Source: Chloroflexota bacterium (GTDB lineage: Bacteria; Chloroflexota; Ktedonobacteria; Ktedonobacterales; Ktedonobacteraceae). From it: a stretch of DNA of 6,420 bases. Positions 1 through 6,420 of this stretch are shown piece by piece. The DNA lies in the NCBI GenBank assembly GCA_005879655.1, contig VBJK01000495.1, positions 1 to 6,420 on the forward strand, given 5' to 3'. Below the pieces are notes generated by a model. The model ran no database searches and had not been told where the DNA came from. It worked only from the letters and a program-made list of their open reading frames with translations. The first letter of the stretch is position 1. Each line of letters opens with the position of its first letter. The translations under genes were made by a program, and so were the position numbers.

Positions 1-180
1 CACCGACGTCTTTAAAGAAATTAAATGACATGCTCTGAGCCGTTGCTAACAATGGAAAGCATTCGCTATGGGATTCAAATCATGTGAAATTGATTCGATA
101 ATGTAGAGAGATACACATTTCTTAGCTCCTTTAAAGTTTAAATAATATGTAGTATCATCATCATTAAAATCATGTTATTA

Positions 181-1193
181 TTATTTCCTCTGAGACGCTT
201 TCTTCATAATTATCTTTATTTTCTTCTGCTTTATATCATTGAAAGACGGCAATCCCCCTTTTCTTTTTGCAATAACTCGCCGCTCCTTTCGCCTTATTTT
301 GCCCGACTCCTCTCGTTCGTCCATGTAACGATATCTCTTCCTCAACCATATCATCATAGCTTGCCGCATGAAAGCAACCAGAGAATGGCGAATGCCGACC
401 GCCGAACTGTTCGAATGTGTAATAAGATGATCGGGAAAAAACAACAGATCGCCGGGCCGTAACTCGACCTCGACTTGTAATTCCCAGAGAATTACATTTC
501 CGCCCTCATAGTTCCCAAGCGGACAAAGACAACTAACTCCATACATAGCACTCAGCACGTCTCGATGCTCTTTGCAACAGACAGGTTCGATCGTTCCACG
601 ATTGATGGCCATTCCCATCCATGGTCCGGCTTTTCGCTGTAAACAATCCGGCAACGGATATTGCGCACAAAATCGATAGCAACCGGCGAAGACATTTTTC
701 ATCACTCCATCAGCATAGTCCCATAGCGGCTTCGCCGCGTTCACAAACTCTTCTGCAGATGCTCCATCCCGTCTGAAATTGCAACTTTCCAACGGCTCTA
801 AGCCTGGCGTCATTGGATTCCACACACAGTAAAATCGAACATCGTCGACGCCTCTCGCCTCGACCCCGTCGCATCCCCTTGAATGAGAAACCGGCGGAAG
901 TTCCTCGATCATACGCGCCAATTCGTTCAAATCGACCAAGCCGTCGATCCCGGCAGAGGGTACAAGATATGCGATCGTCGCATCGTCCTTTTCCCGAAGC
1001 GTTATATGCTGACCGTCGGTCGCCTTGATCTTGGCAAAACGTCCCGCAGCATAGCGTTGTCGCCAGCTCTCCTGTACGGGCAACTGTTTCGGGATACCAT
1101 CGGTCGCGAAGGGGCGCCCAAACGCACCGGCACGTGAATCACCCTCGCGTTGTAATTATGGATTGGAATTGTCGGCATCAGAGCACCACTCAT
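181..1193 (-). CDS. 2OG-Fe(II) dioxygenase, TET/JBP-like fungal family
   Basis: Probably an Fe(II)/2-oxoglutarate-dependent oxygenase of the fungal TET/JBP-like group, whose better-known relatives oxidise modified pyrimidines in DNA; the substrate here is unknown. Numbering from the codon at 1083, the fold signature is complete: HRD (H173, D175) for iron, H223 in LITHSN as the distal ligand, and R232 in GIRHSLVAF for 2-oxoglutarate. Between them lie GNYEGGNVILWEL and ELRPGDLLFFPDH, the typical double-stranded beta-helix strands. PWMGMAINRG precedes the core. The last 50 or so residues are rich in Lys/Arg, possibly a nuclear or nucleic-acid-binding tail. The frame from 1083 to 181 is solid but has no ATG at its start. 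I infer a first exon 1193-1128 (22 codons from an ATG) joined across a 44-nt GTGCGT...CAG intron (1127-1084, phase 0; an acceptor 12 nt later also stays in frame), giving about 322 residues. That first exon is uncertain. No intron or stop breaks the catalytic part. Confidence 0.72.
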
Positions 1194-1221
1194 TGTTACC
1201 CATCGTATACACAAATTCTCA

Positions 1222-1344
1222 ATGGCGAAGTACAATAGGTCCTTTGTAGAAGTGGTCCTCACGGTCTATAAACCAGAGCTTATAGAGTGTGTGCCTTTCG
1301 GCGTCAACCCAGATCTATTGCCTATGCACCGTCGAGAATTGTGA
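1222..1344 (+). other. Short unassigned open frame, possible gene remnant
   Basis: An ATG-initiated frame of 40 codons ends at TGA 1342-1344; the same frame is open upstream to 1156. Its product reads like ordinary globular protein (for example FVEVVLTVYKPELIECVPFG followed by VNPDLLP). I do not recognise the family. It overlaps, on the opposite strand, the inferred first exon of the dioxygenase gene, so at most one of the two is likely to be real. It could be a leftover exon of a decayed gene or chance. Confidence 0.18.
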
Positions 1345-1463
1345 CACGCAGACACGCAATGGAGTGGGAGTGGCAGTGTCCTCAGGAGCGCCTTTTTCGA
1401 GTAGAAGCCGCTCCGTTACTTATATTTATATCTAACAAAATCAGCCTAGTGGACGATGGATGG

Positions 1464-1604
1464 ATAGACCGATCTTGCACGGACAATGGAATAAATGTTT
1501 GCGCGGACATTGCGTAAACTCATCATATCTTAACAAAATCAGCCATATGAACGATGATGGATAAACCTTGCGTAGGACGATTAAATAAACCTTGTAATGG
1601 ACGG
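1464..1604. repeat. Degenerate tandem repeat, unit about 20-25 bp
   Basis: Four imperfect copies of a unit resembling ATAAACCTTGCGNNGGACGAT lie at 1464-1487, 1491-1510, 1561-1581 and 1585-1604. A second layer is a pair of direct copies of AACAAAATCAGCC (from about 1435 and about 1533), each followed within a few bases by an ACGATG-containing stretch, suggesting a duplicated block of about 98 bp. The copies differ from each other at many positions, so this is an old array. No coding function is evident. Confidence 0.5.
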
Positions 1605-1676
1605 ATGAATGAGCGTATGCTGAGACGTATTGTCGAGACATATGTCGAGGAGACGACGATGGATGAGTGGGTGGAT

Positions 1677-1728
1677 GGGGGGGGGTGGACCGGGGATGAA
1701 TGCGAGGAGTGGACGCTCTCCCCCCCCC
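1677..1728. repeat. G9 / C9 inverted homopolymer pair
   Basis: A run of nine G (1677-1685) is followed 34 bases later by nine C (1720-1728). The two can pair into a hairpin. The G run is also prone to replication or sequencing slippage, so the exact run lengths should be treated with care. Confidence 0.5.
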
Positions 1729-1771
1729 ACCTCGTCATTATTATAAATATAATATTGTTGGAGGTTGAAAA

Positions 1772-1814
1772 ACGTCGGGGTAAATCGGGTCGAGCGGTTG
1801 ATCTACCCCGACGT
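1772..1814. repeat. Inverted repeat with 11-bp arms
   Basis: ACGTCGGGGTA at 1772-1782 is matched perfectly by TACCCCGACGT at 1804-1814, leaving a 21-base loop. It lies in the hairpin-rich block upstream of the first transposon. It could be the terminal repeat of a small decayed element or a structural site. Confidence 0.6.
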
Positions 1815-1853
1815 AAATCGGCCCTCACTTACGTAACGTCGCCGCGATTGGCT

Positions 1854-1914
1854 GGGACCCGGTCCCGGGACCCACACGAAATTCGTGTGGGTCCCCCGAA
1901 TCCGCTGGGGACCC
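1854..1914. repeat. Nested GGGACCC palindromes next to the transposon
   Basis: Several overlapping palindromes share the heptamer GGGACCC or its complement. They are 1854-1866 (GGGACC-C-GGTCCC), 1861-1872 (GGTCCCGGGACC), and a perfect 29-base odd palindrome at 1867-1895 whose arms are GGGACCCACACGAA and its complement around a single central A. A further pair is GGGTCCCC 1889-1896 with GGGGACCC 1907-1914. Alternative foldings compete for the same arms. The block ends 20 bases before the TA target of the element at 1936. Confidence 0.75.
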
Positions 1915-1935
1915 GACCTCATAGACCGATAAATA

Positions 1936-1990
1936 TTGTAAGGCGCATAAATCTGTAGACTTCAGGCAAATTTGAAATCTGCACAAACGC
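1936..1990 (+). repeat. Left terminal inverted repeat, 55 bp
   Basis: Matches 4731-4785 in inverted orientation at all 55 positions. Identity stops sharply at 1991 (C, where the other end implies G). The preceding TA at 1934-1935 is the presumed target-site duplication. Confidence 0.93.
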
Positions 1991-2008
1991 CAGGTTGATC
2001 CTTTCACG

Positions 2009-2038
2009 ACAGGCGCCTTTGTCGCGTTGAACGCCTGT
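2009..2038. repeat. Subterminal inverted repeat
   Basis: ACAGGCG at 2009-2015 pairs with CGCCTGT at 2032-2038, just inside the left terminal repeat and 45 bases before the transposase ATG. No counterpart is evident inside the right end. It could be a transposase or regulator site, or chance given its 7-bp arms. Confidence 0.3.
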
Positions 2039-2082
2039 ATAACATCATTTCTGGCTATGTGCTGACTTGCAGGATTCTTAAC

Positions 2083-3217
2083 ATGCCGTATCCATTAACT
2101 CCGATTCAAAGATTGACCGCCCAAGCCCTTTTGCTGGCAAAAACACCTCATACGGAGGTCGCTTCGGAGGTCAATTGCTCAATTCAACAAGTTAAGAAGA
2201 TGAGCTCCAATTTCAACAAATATGGGTCGGTAGTGGCTCCTGCTCTTTTGAAGAGAGGTCGGCCGTCGATATTAAATGATGAAATGAGGGCGGTATACTC
2301 TTTCCCTTCTCTCGTCAACATATACTAACTCTCTTCTTGCTAAAGGCCTTAGTTGCGCTTCTGGAGGATTTTCCTTATACATATCGTGACGAAATGGTGG
2401 ATTTTCTTGCAGAAGAGTTTGATGTATCTGTTTCTTTGGATACAATCAGCCGAGCTCTCAAAGCAGCAAATCTATCTCGGAAAAAGGTACAATTTAAGCT
2501 TATATTCTCTTTGAATTTTAGTAGAAGCTAAGGCGTTAGTTACAAAGGATTGCCAGAGAACAAAACGAGTACCTCAGAGTGGAATGGCTTTCTCGTTTGA
2601 CAAACTGGAGTTATGACCAGCTGATGTATATCGATGAGTCTGCTGCGAATGAGCGTTCCCTTGATCGCAAGTATGGATGGTCGCCTAAAGGTGTTCCTGC
2701 ACGCGTTATATCATCTACAAAGCGCTCTAAAAAATGGTCAATTTTGCCTCTCTATACCTACAAAGGTTTTATTGCTTGGGAGATTATTCACGGCTCATAC
2801 AACGCTGAACTTTTTGTCAACTTTCTTCAATTCAAAGTCATTCCCTTGACAACTCCATATCCAGGGCCACGGAGCATTCTCGTGATGGATAATGCACGAA
2901 TTCACCACCATGAAGTACAGCCTGATCTACTCTTGCATAGCTAAAAGTAGAATGTTGAGATTTTGTGTCAGGAAGCAGGCATTAAACTTGCGTACTTACC
3001 GCCTTATTCTCCAGATTTAAACCCAATTGAAGAAGCTTTTGCCGAGCTCAAAGCCTGGTTCAAGAAGAATTACAAACTAGCAGAAGCGATGCCATTTGAA
3101 GACTTTCTAGCGCTTGGATTGAATTTTGTCAAAGATGGCGCCAAGAATCATTTTACTCGAAGTCAAGTGGATATCCCCATTGAAGCTGGAAATGATGAGG
3201 ACTACTATGAACATTAG
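2083..3217 (+). CDS. DD34E transposase, IS630/Tc1-mariner type (element 1)
   Basis: Catalyses cut-and-paste movement by binding the terminal repeats and inserting at TA. Four exons, all joined in phase 0: 2083-2292, 2346-2486, 2540-2914 and 2951-3217, giving 330 residues. The introns are 53, 53 and 36 nt. Residues 1-58 form an N-terminal helix-turn-helix with a GRP linker (59-61). Residues 71-117 look like the second, winged-helix part. The DDE nuclease follows: D149 (YIDESAANE), D234 (VMDNARIHH) and E269 (PYSPDLNPIEEAF), with 34 residues between the last two. The ATG at 2083 is chosen because the second transposase starts at the equivalent residue; no earlier in-frame ATG exists. The gene faces the partner gene, with stops 41 bases apart. 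It has a 10-residue longer, partly acidic C-terminus (ending NDEDYYEH) than the second copy. Splice sites are inferred from homology and frame. Confidence 0.9.
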
Positions 3218-3258
3218 TATGAAATTAAATGAATAGAAATGTAGCTATCATTGTTGCA

Positions 3259-4657
3259 TTATTCTCTCCTCTTAATTGTTGATGTAAAGACCTTGATGTC
3301 CCCCGCTAACCTCATTCCCACACCCATGCCGATGTCCAATACTTTAAAATCATTATTGCTCATCTTGCGTAAAGTTTGCAGAGTTGCGCCCTCTGCCAAC
3401 AGCTTTTCTTTCGCAGCATTCAAGAGATGTGCATGCCTAGGCGTCTTATTGATGTGCCATTGAATATATTCTTCAATTTCGGTATCAGGATCAGAGTCTG
3501 AACGGACTGGGGAAGACGGCAATGTATATCGACTTGTTTGAAAAGGTTGAGATGAGGACGGACTTGATTCCAAGTCTTCTCCTAGAAACTGAGAGCCATG
3601 GAGAGGTGCACTATGCCGTCTACTGGCACTGTATGGAGTTGGAAACATATGAACGTGGTTGTGAATAACCGGTGCATTGCTTGCTGTCGACTTATTCAAC
3701 GCCTTATCAACCGATCGACCCCCAATTTTGGAGGACATCTCATTACGAAGAGAGTCTGTGGGTACTTCGAGAGTTGCTTTGCCTCGTTGTATATCGATAT
3801 TCCATTGTATGAGGTTGTTGGCACTGATTGAAAGATGTTTATTACCGTTGATGCTGTCGACAAAGCATGCTGCAGTATGATTGCGACAGCCTTTTCGATC
3901 ACAGTACCAGCGCTTAGCAATTGCCATAGCATGATTCTCTGGAGGATCTATCTCGCGTCGTTGTGCTTGATCAACAAGAGAGTCCGTGGTTGTCTATAAG
4001 TCAGCAAAGTTGAGTTTAGGGACTCACGCGACGGGGTACATTTTGACTATTGCTAGACATTGCGCTTGAGGTAGGCCTTTGCTGACTAGGAGTTTGTGTG
4101 CTCTCGAGAGGTGGAGGGACAGACTTTGTCTTGTATTTTACACTCCAATCGATGGCAAGGGAATCCTTCTTCTCCATGAATAGCTTTTCGATAATCCCTT
4201 CGATATCATTCCAATCCATACGAGTTTTGATATCAGGCATCATAGGTTTAGTTCGGGAGGCAGTTATTGTTGCAATACTGGATACAAGCAATGTTTCGAC
4301 ACCTACTCCGGCCGCTTCTTTGACCAAATCGACTGAGGATTGCCAAACATGAGGAAAAGTGAGGAGGCCGAGTTTATACGTCTTTGTTGTACTTTTCAAT
4401 CGATTGTTATCAAGGTATATCGTGTGTTGAACGAAGAATTCGCAATCCGCAGGGTCAAGGCGTGGTTTGGCAGGAGGAAGACGTGAGGGAGGAAGGTCAA
4501 GGTCGTCATCCGAGCTCTCTTCTGATGCGGTTGAGGAAAGGGGTTCGACAGGTGGCCTTCGGGTTTTTTTTGACGGTGCGCGACGAGTAGGTGGGCTCGG
4601 TTCCTCATTGGCGCGTCTCTTCTGACTCGGAGTAATAGTACGTGGAACTCTGGACAT
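3259..4657 (-). CDS. Transposon partner protein with Cys/His cluster and SAM-like domain
   Basis: A 454-residue protein of unknown function encoded inside element 1. Exons are 4657-4028 (210 codons) and 3993-3259, split by a 34-nt intron (GTGAGT...TTATAG, CTGAC branch, phase 0). Residues 1-70 are basic and Pro/Ser-rich, with NLS-like SQKRR and KKTRR patches and an acidic EESSDDD stretch. Residues 72-175 look folded (alternating strands and helices, ending near WSVKY). A Ser/Pro/Gln linker follows. Residues 241-253 carry a C-x4-C-x2-H-x3-C cluster (C241, C246, H249, C253), a possible metal site. A second low-complexity linker precedes a helical SAM-like C-terminus (382-454) with EYIQW, LRKMSNNDF and IGMGVGMRL. 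The ATG at 4657 is the first in frame, 73 bases inside the right terminal repeat. Nuclear DNA-binding or assembly roles are guesses; the homologous gene end at 6181 supports a real, conserved gene. Confidence 0.8.
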
Positions 4658-4730
4658 GATGGAGGCCTGACCGAATGACAATGGTGGAGTACAATGCAAA
4701 AATGTACAGAATCGTCGGTATGGACAGGGC

Positions 4731-4785
4731 GCGTTTGTGCAGATTTCAAATTTGCCTGAAGTCTACAGATTTATGCGCCTTACAA
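4731..4785 (-). repeat. Right terminal inverted repeat, 55 bp
   Basis: Perfect inverted copy of 1936-1990. The following TA at 4786-4787 is the second copy of the target duplication. The start of the minus-strand partner gene lies 73 bases inside it, so its promoter probably overlaps or abuts this repeat. Confidence 0.93.
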
Positions 4786-4787
4786 TA

Positions 4788-4996
4788 TCTTCTTCATTAT
4801 ATATTCGATTTTCTTTCTTGAAATTCGATCTCATTTTTTCGATTTGCTTCTTTTCATTCATACAGTCTAGATTAAAACTCTTGGCCACATCACCATTTTT
4901 TAATTTTTTTCGATAAAACCTCCCAAAATCGATTTTTCGTACTTTTAACCACAAACAAGTCTAATACTAATGTAATAAAGTTTTAATATTGTAGAT
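4788..4996. other. AT-rich spacer holding the unknown left side of element 2
   Basis: About 210 strongly AT-rich bases between the target TA of element 1 and the ATG of the second transposase. I see no gene. A minus-strand open frame here crosses the terminal repeat of element 1 and codes for a low-complexity Lys/Asn/Glu peptide, so I read it as chance. The left terminal repeat of element 2 may be inside, but cannot be recognised without its right end, which is outside the window. Confidence 0.5.
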
Positions 4997-6120
4997 ATGG
5001 GTCATTCCTTACGACCTGAGCAAGAGAAGCTCGTGAAAGGCATGCTAATGCTCGAACAACCCTCATTAGCCATTGCCGCGGTTGCAAAATGCTCCACGCG
5101 ACAAGTTCGTCGAATAAAGCTCAATCTTCTTAAATATAACTCTGTTCGTGCTCCAAAGGTTGTACATCAAGGACGTCCACTGAAAGTTACGCGTCAAATG
5201 GAAGAGGTATAAAAAAAATCCTTATTTTCGAGCATTTGTTTGTTCCCGCTCTAATGGTTAGGCGCTAAAGGAGTTTTTAGAGTACAGATCCCATAAATAT
5301 ATCGATGAAATGATTTATTTCCTTTGGGATGAGTTCAATGTGATGATATCTACAGCCACAATGCAAAAGACCCTCGATAGAATGGAAATTACGCGAAAAT
5401 TGGTACTTTATATTTCATGTTGCTAATAATAGATTAAATCTTGTGTTTAGATACAAAAGCGGGCACTAGAACGAAATGAAGACCTCAGAACGGATTGGAG
5501 AGACAAGCTAAAGGACATGGAAGCTCATCAACTCATTTTTATCGATGAATCTGCGGCTAACGAGCGTACAAGCCATCGAAAATATGGGTGGGCGCCTCGC
5601 GGAGAGACACCTATACTCTACGAATCCATTAAACGTTCCGAAAGATGGTCAATTCTTCCAGCTTATGGATGTGGTGGTATGCTCAATTGGGATATCATAC
5701 AAGGGTCATTTACAACTGAGTTATTCGTGCAATTTATCGAAAATAAGGTGCTTCCAATGTGCACTCCATATCCAGGGTCAAGGTCGATTATTGTTTTAGA
5801 CAATGCTCCCATACATAAAGATAAAGTATGCAACCTCCCTCCACCCTCCCTCCACCCGCTCAGGTCTTATATTTACGCACTAGATTATACGACAAATCAT
5901 TGAAGCGAAGGGGGTACGCTTGGAATTTTTGCCCCCTTATTCCCCAGATTATAATCCCATCGAAGAAGCTTTTGCGGAGTTAAAAGCATGGTGCAAAAGA
6001 AATCAAGTTTTAATAGATTCGTATGCCAGCTATGACCTATTTTTAGAAGCTGGTCTTCGGCATTTACAAAAAAATCCCGGAAACCACTTCCGATCGGCTT
6101 TAATTGACTTGGAGAGCTAG
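4997..6120 (+). CDS. DD34E transposase, IS630/Tc1-mariner type (element 2)
   Basis: A diverged homologue of the transposase at 2083-3217. Exons are 4997-5206, 5262-5402, 5451-5825 and 5884-6120, joined in phase 0, giving 320 residues. The introns are 55, 48 and 58 nt, with CTAAT-like branch sites in the first two. The first three exons have exactly the same codon counts as in element 1 (70, 47, 125). Catalytic residues fall at the same numbers: D149 (FIDESAANE), D234 (VLDNAPIHK) and E269 (PYSPDYNPIEEAF), with 34 residues between the last two. The N-terminal helix-turn-helix and GRP linker (59-61) are kept. By eye the catalytic exon is about half identical to that of element 1. The frame is intact, so the enzyme may be active. 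The C-terminus is 10 residues shorter. Splicing is inferred, but the agreement between copies makes it strong. Confidence 0.9.
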
Positions 6121-6180
6121 AACTGTGTCGTTACTATTGATTTAATTTAATTAATACTTATAAATCATGCTTAACCATGT

Positions 6181-6420
6181 CTAACCTCTTCCTTTGACCT
6201 TAGACTTTAAAAATTTTGCGGTGTAGTTTCGAATCTTGGACCCCACACCTTCACTAATGCTCATGCGATCAAAACTCTCGTCTGACAATCTTTTAAGATC
6301 TCCAAAGGTGTAGTCTTTTTCAATTAAGACATCCCCAGCTGCCATGAACTTCTCTGCGAGATTTGGGACCCTTTTCGCCCACCAATTCATATATTCCCTT
6401 AGCTTTTCAGTGCCGGATTC
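6181..6420 (-). CDS. Partner protein of element 2, C-terminal part (SAM-like)
   Basis: The open frame runs from the window edge at 6420 to TAG at 6183-6181, giving the last 79 residues of a longer protein; the start is outside the window. It aligns without gaps to the C-terminus of the element 1 partner: EYMNWW against EYIQWH, LKRLSDESF against LRKMSNNDF, and ISEGVGSKI against IGMGVGMRL. The spacing between these blocks is the same. The predicted character is a small all-helical, SAM-like domain with a basic tail (KSKVKGRG). An internal ATG at 6390 exists, but the frame stays open upstream and the homology extends past it, so it is not taken as the start. Its convergent position after the transposase repeats the layout of element 1. 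Confidence 0.75.
   Translation of the reverse strand, partial: ESGTEKLREYMNWWAKRVPNLAEKFMAAGDVLIEKDYTFGDLKRLSDESFDRMSISEGVGSKIRNYTAKFLKSKVKGRG

Larger units (their letters stand above)
1936..4785 (+). mobile_element. Complete two-gene IS630/Tc1-mariner-like transposon
   Basis: This 2850-bp element is bounded by perfect 55-bp inverted repeats (1936-1990 and 4731-4785) that start TTGTAAGGCGC at the outer end. A TA dinucleotide flanks each side (1934-1935 and 4786-4787), the usual target duplication of the Tc1/mariner superfamily. Inside are a plus-strand transposase (2083-3217) and a convergent minus-strand partner gene (4657-3259), with 41 bases between their stop codons. Both genes are intact once short introns are removed. 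Identical terminal repeats and open genes suggest a young, possibly still mobile copy. The limits are seen directly; that it is an autonomous transposon is inference from family knowledge. Confidence 0.9.
4788..6420 (+). mobile_element. Second, diverged two-gene element (partial)
   Basis: Same plan as the complete element: plus-strand four-exon transposase (4997-6120), 60-base AT-rich gap, then a convergent minus-strand gene (from 6181 leftward boundary, running off the window) whose end matches the partner gene of element 1. The left limit given is only the earliest possible position after element 1; the true terminal repeats are not identified. It is also possible that element 1 inserted into the left part of this element, which would place its true left end before 1934. 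Confidence 0.7.

Noticed and set aside
172..462. Plus-strand frame opposite the 3' part of the dioxygenase
   Set aside because: Antisense shadow of a well-supported coding region, with no domain.
1002..1262. Minus-strand frame beside the dioxygenase as a separate gene
   Set aside because: It overlaps the dioxygenase in another frame, starts at GTG and has no recognisable domain; only its stretch 1193-1128 is used, as a possible first exon.
1464..1604. CRISPR array
   Set aside because: Units are degenerate, spacing is irregular, no cas genes are present and the gene structure is eukaryotic.
1554..1958. 134-codon plus-strand open frame
   Set aside because: It runs through tandem repeats, the G9/C9 runs, the hairpin block and into the transposon end; composition follows the repeats and no domain is visible.
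2083..3217. Transposase of element 1 as a broken pseudogene in several frames
   Set aside because: Each break coincides with a phase-0 GT-AG intron at the same position as in the second copy, and all three catalytic residues are present.
4396..4749. Minus-strand frame overlapping the first exon of the partner gene
   Set aside because: It lies in another frame of a gene supported by splicing and architecture, and it reads into the terminal repeat.
4763..4954. 63-codon minus-strand frame
   Set aside because: It spans the outer end of element 1 and an AT-rich spacer; its Lys/Asn/Glu-rich product is what such composition yields by chance.
1936..6420. One composite transposon made of both units
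   Set aside because: Element 1 closes at its own perfect inverted repeat with TA at 4786-4787, and the second unit has its own transposase and partner.

Overview
The window looks like nuclear DNA of a filamentous fungus, probably a basidiomycete. The reasons are coding regions split by short GT-AG introns (34-58 nt) with CTAAC/CTAAT/CTGAC-like branch sites, fungal-type IS630/Tc1-mariner transposases, and a TET/JBP-like 2-oxoglutarate oxygenase of a kind expanded in fungi. There are no bacterial features such as operons or Shine-Dalgarno sites. The assignment to Basidiomycota is inference.

Layout. (1) 181-1193, minus strand: a 2OG-Fe(II) dioxygenase with a complete HxD...H...R signature and a lysine-rich tail; its first exon is uncertain. 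(2) 1194-1933: about 740 bases with no convincing gene. It holds a short unassigned plus-strand frame, a degenerate tandem repeat, a G9/C9 pair and a dense cluster of hairpins ending 20 bases before a transposon. (3) 1936-4785: a complete 2850-bp Tc1/mariner-IS630-like element with perfect 55-bp terminal inverted repeats flanked by TA. It carries two convergent genes: a four-exon DD34E transposase on the plus strand and a two-exon protein on the minus strand with a basic, low-complexity N-terminus, a Cys/His cluster and a SAM-like C-terminal helical domain. (4) 4788-6420: a second, diverged element cut by the window end. It has the same order: a four-exon transposase on the plus strand, then a convergent minus-strand gene whose visible 79 residues match the SAM-like C-terminus of the first element's partner.

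The main discovery candidate is this conserved two-gene architecture. Most Tc1/mariner-type elements encode only a transposase. Here two copies, whose transposases differ at roughly half of their residues, each keep a tail-to-tail partner gene with a Cys/His cluster and a SAM-like domain. This suggests that the partner is part of the transposon's own machinery (end or target recognition, multimer assembly or regulation) and not a chance passenger. The two transposases share all three intron positions and exon lengths exactly (70, 47 and 125 codons), so both descend from an intron-bearing ancestor.
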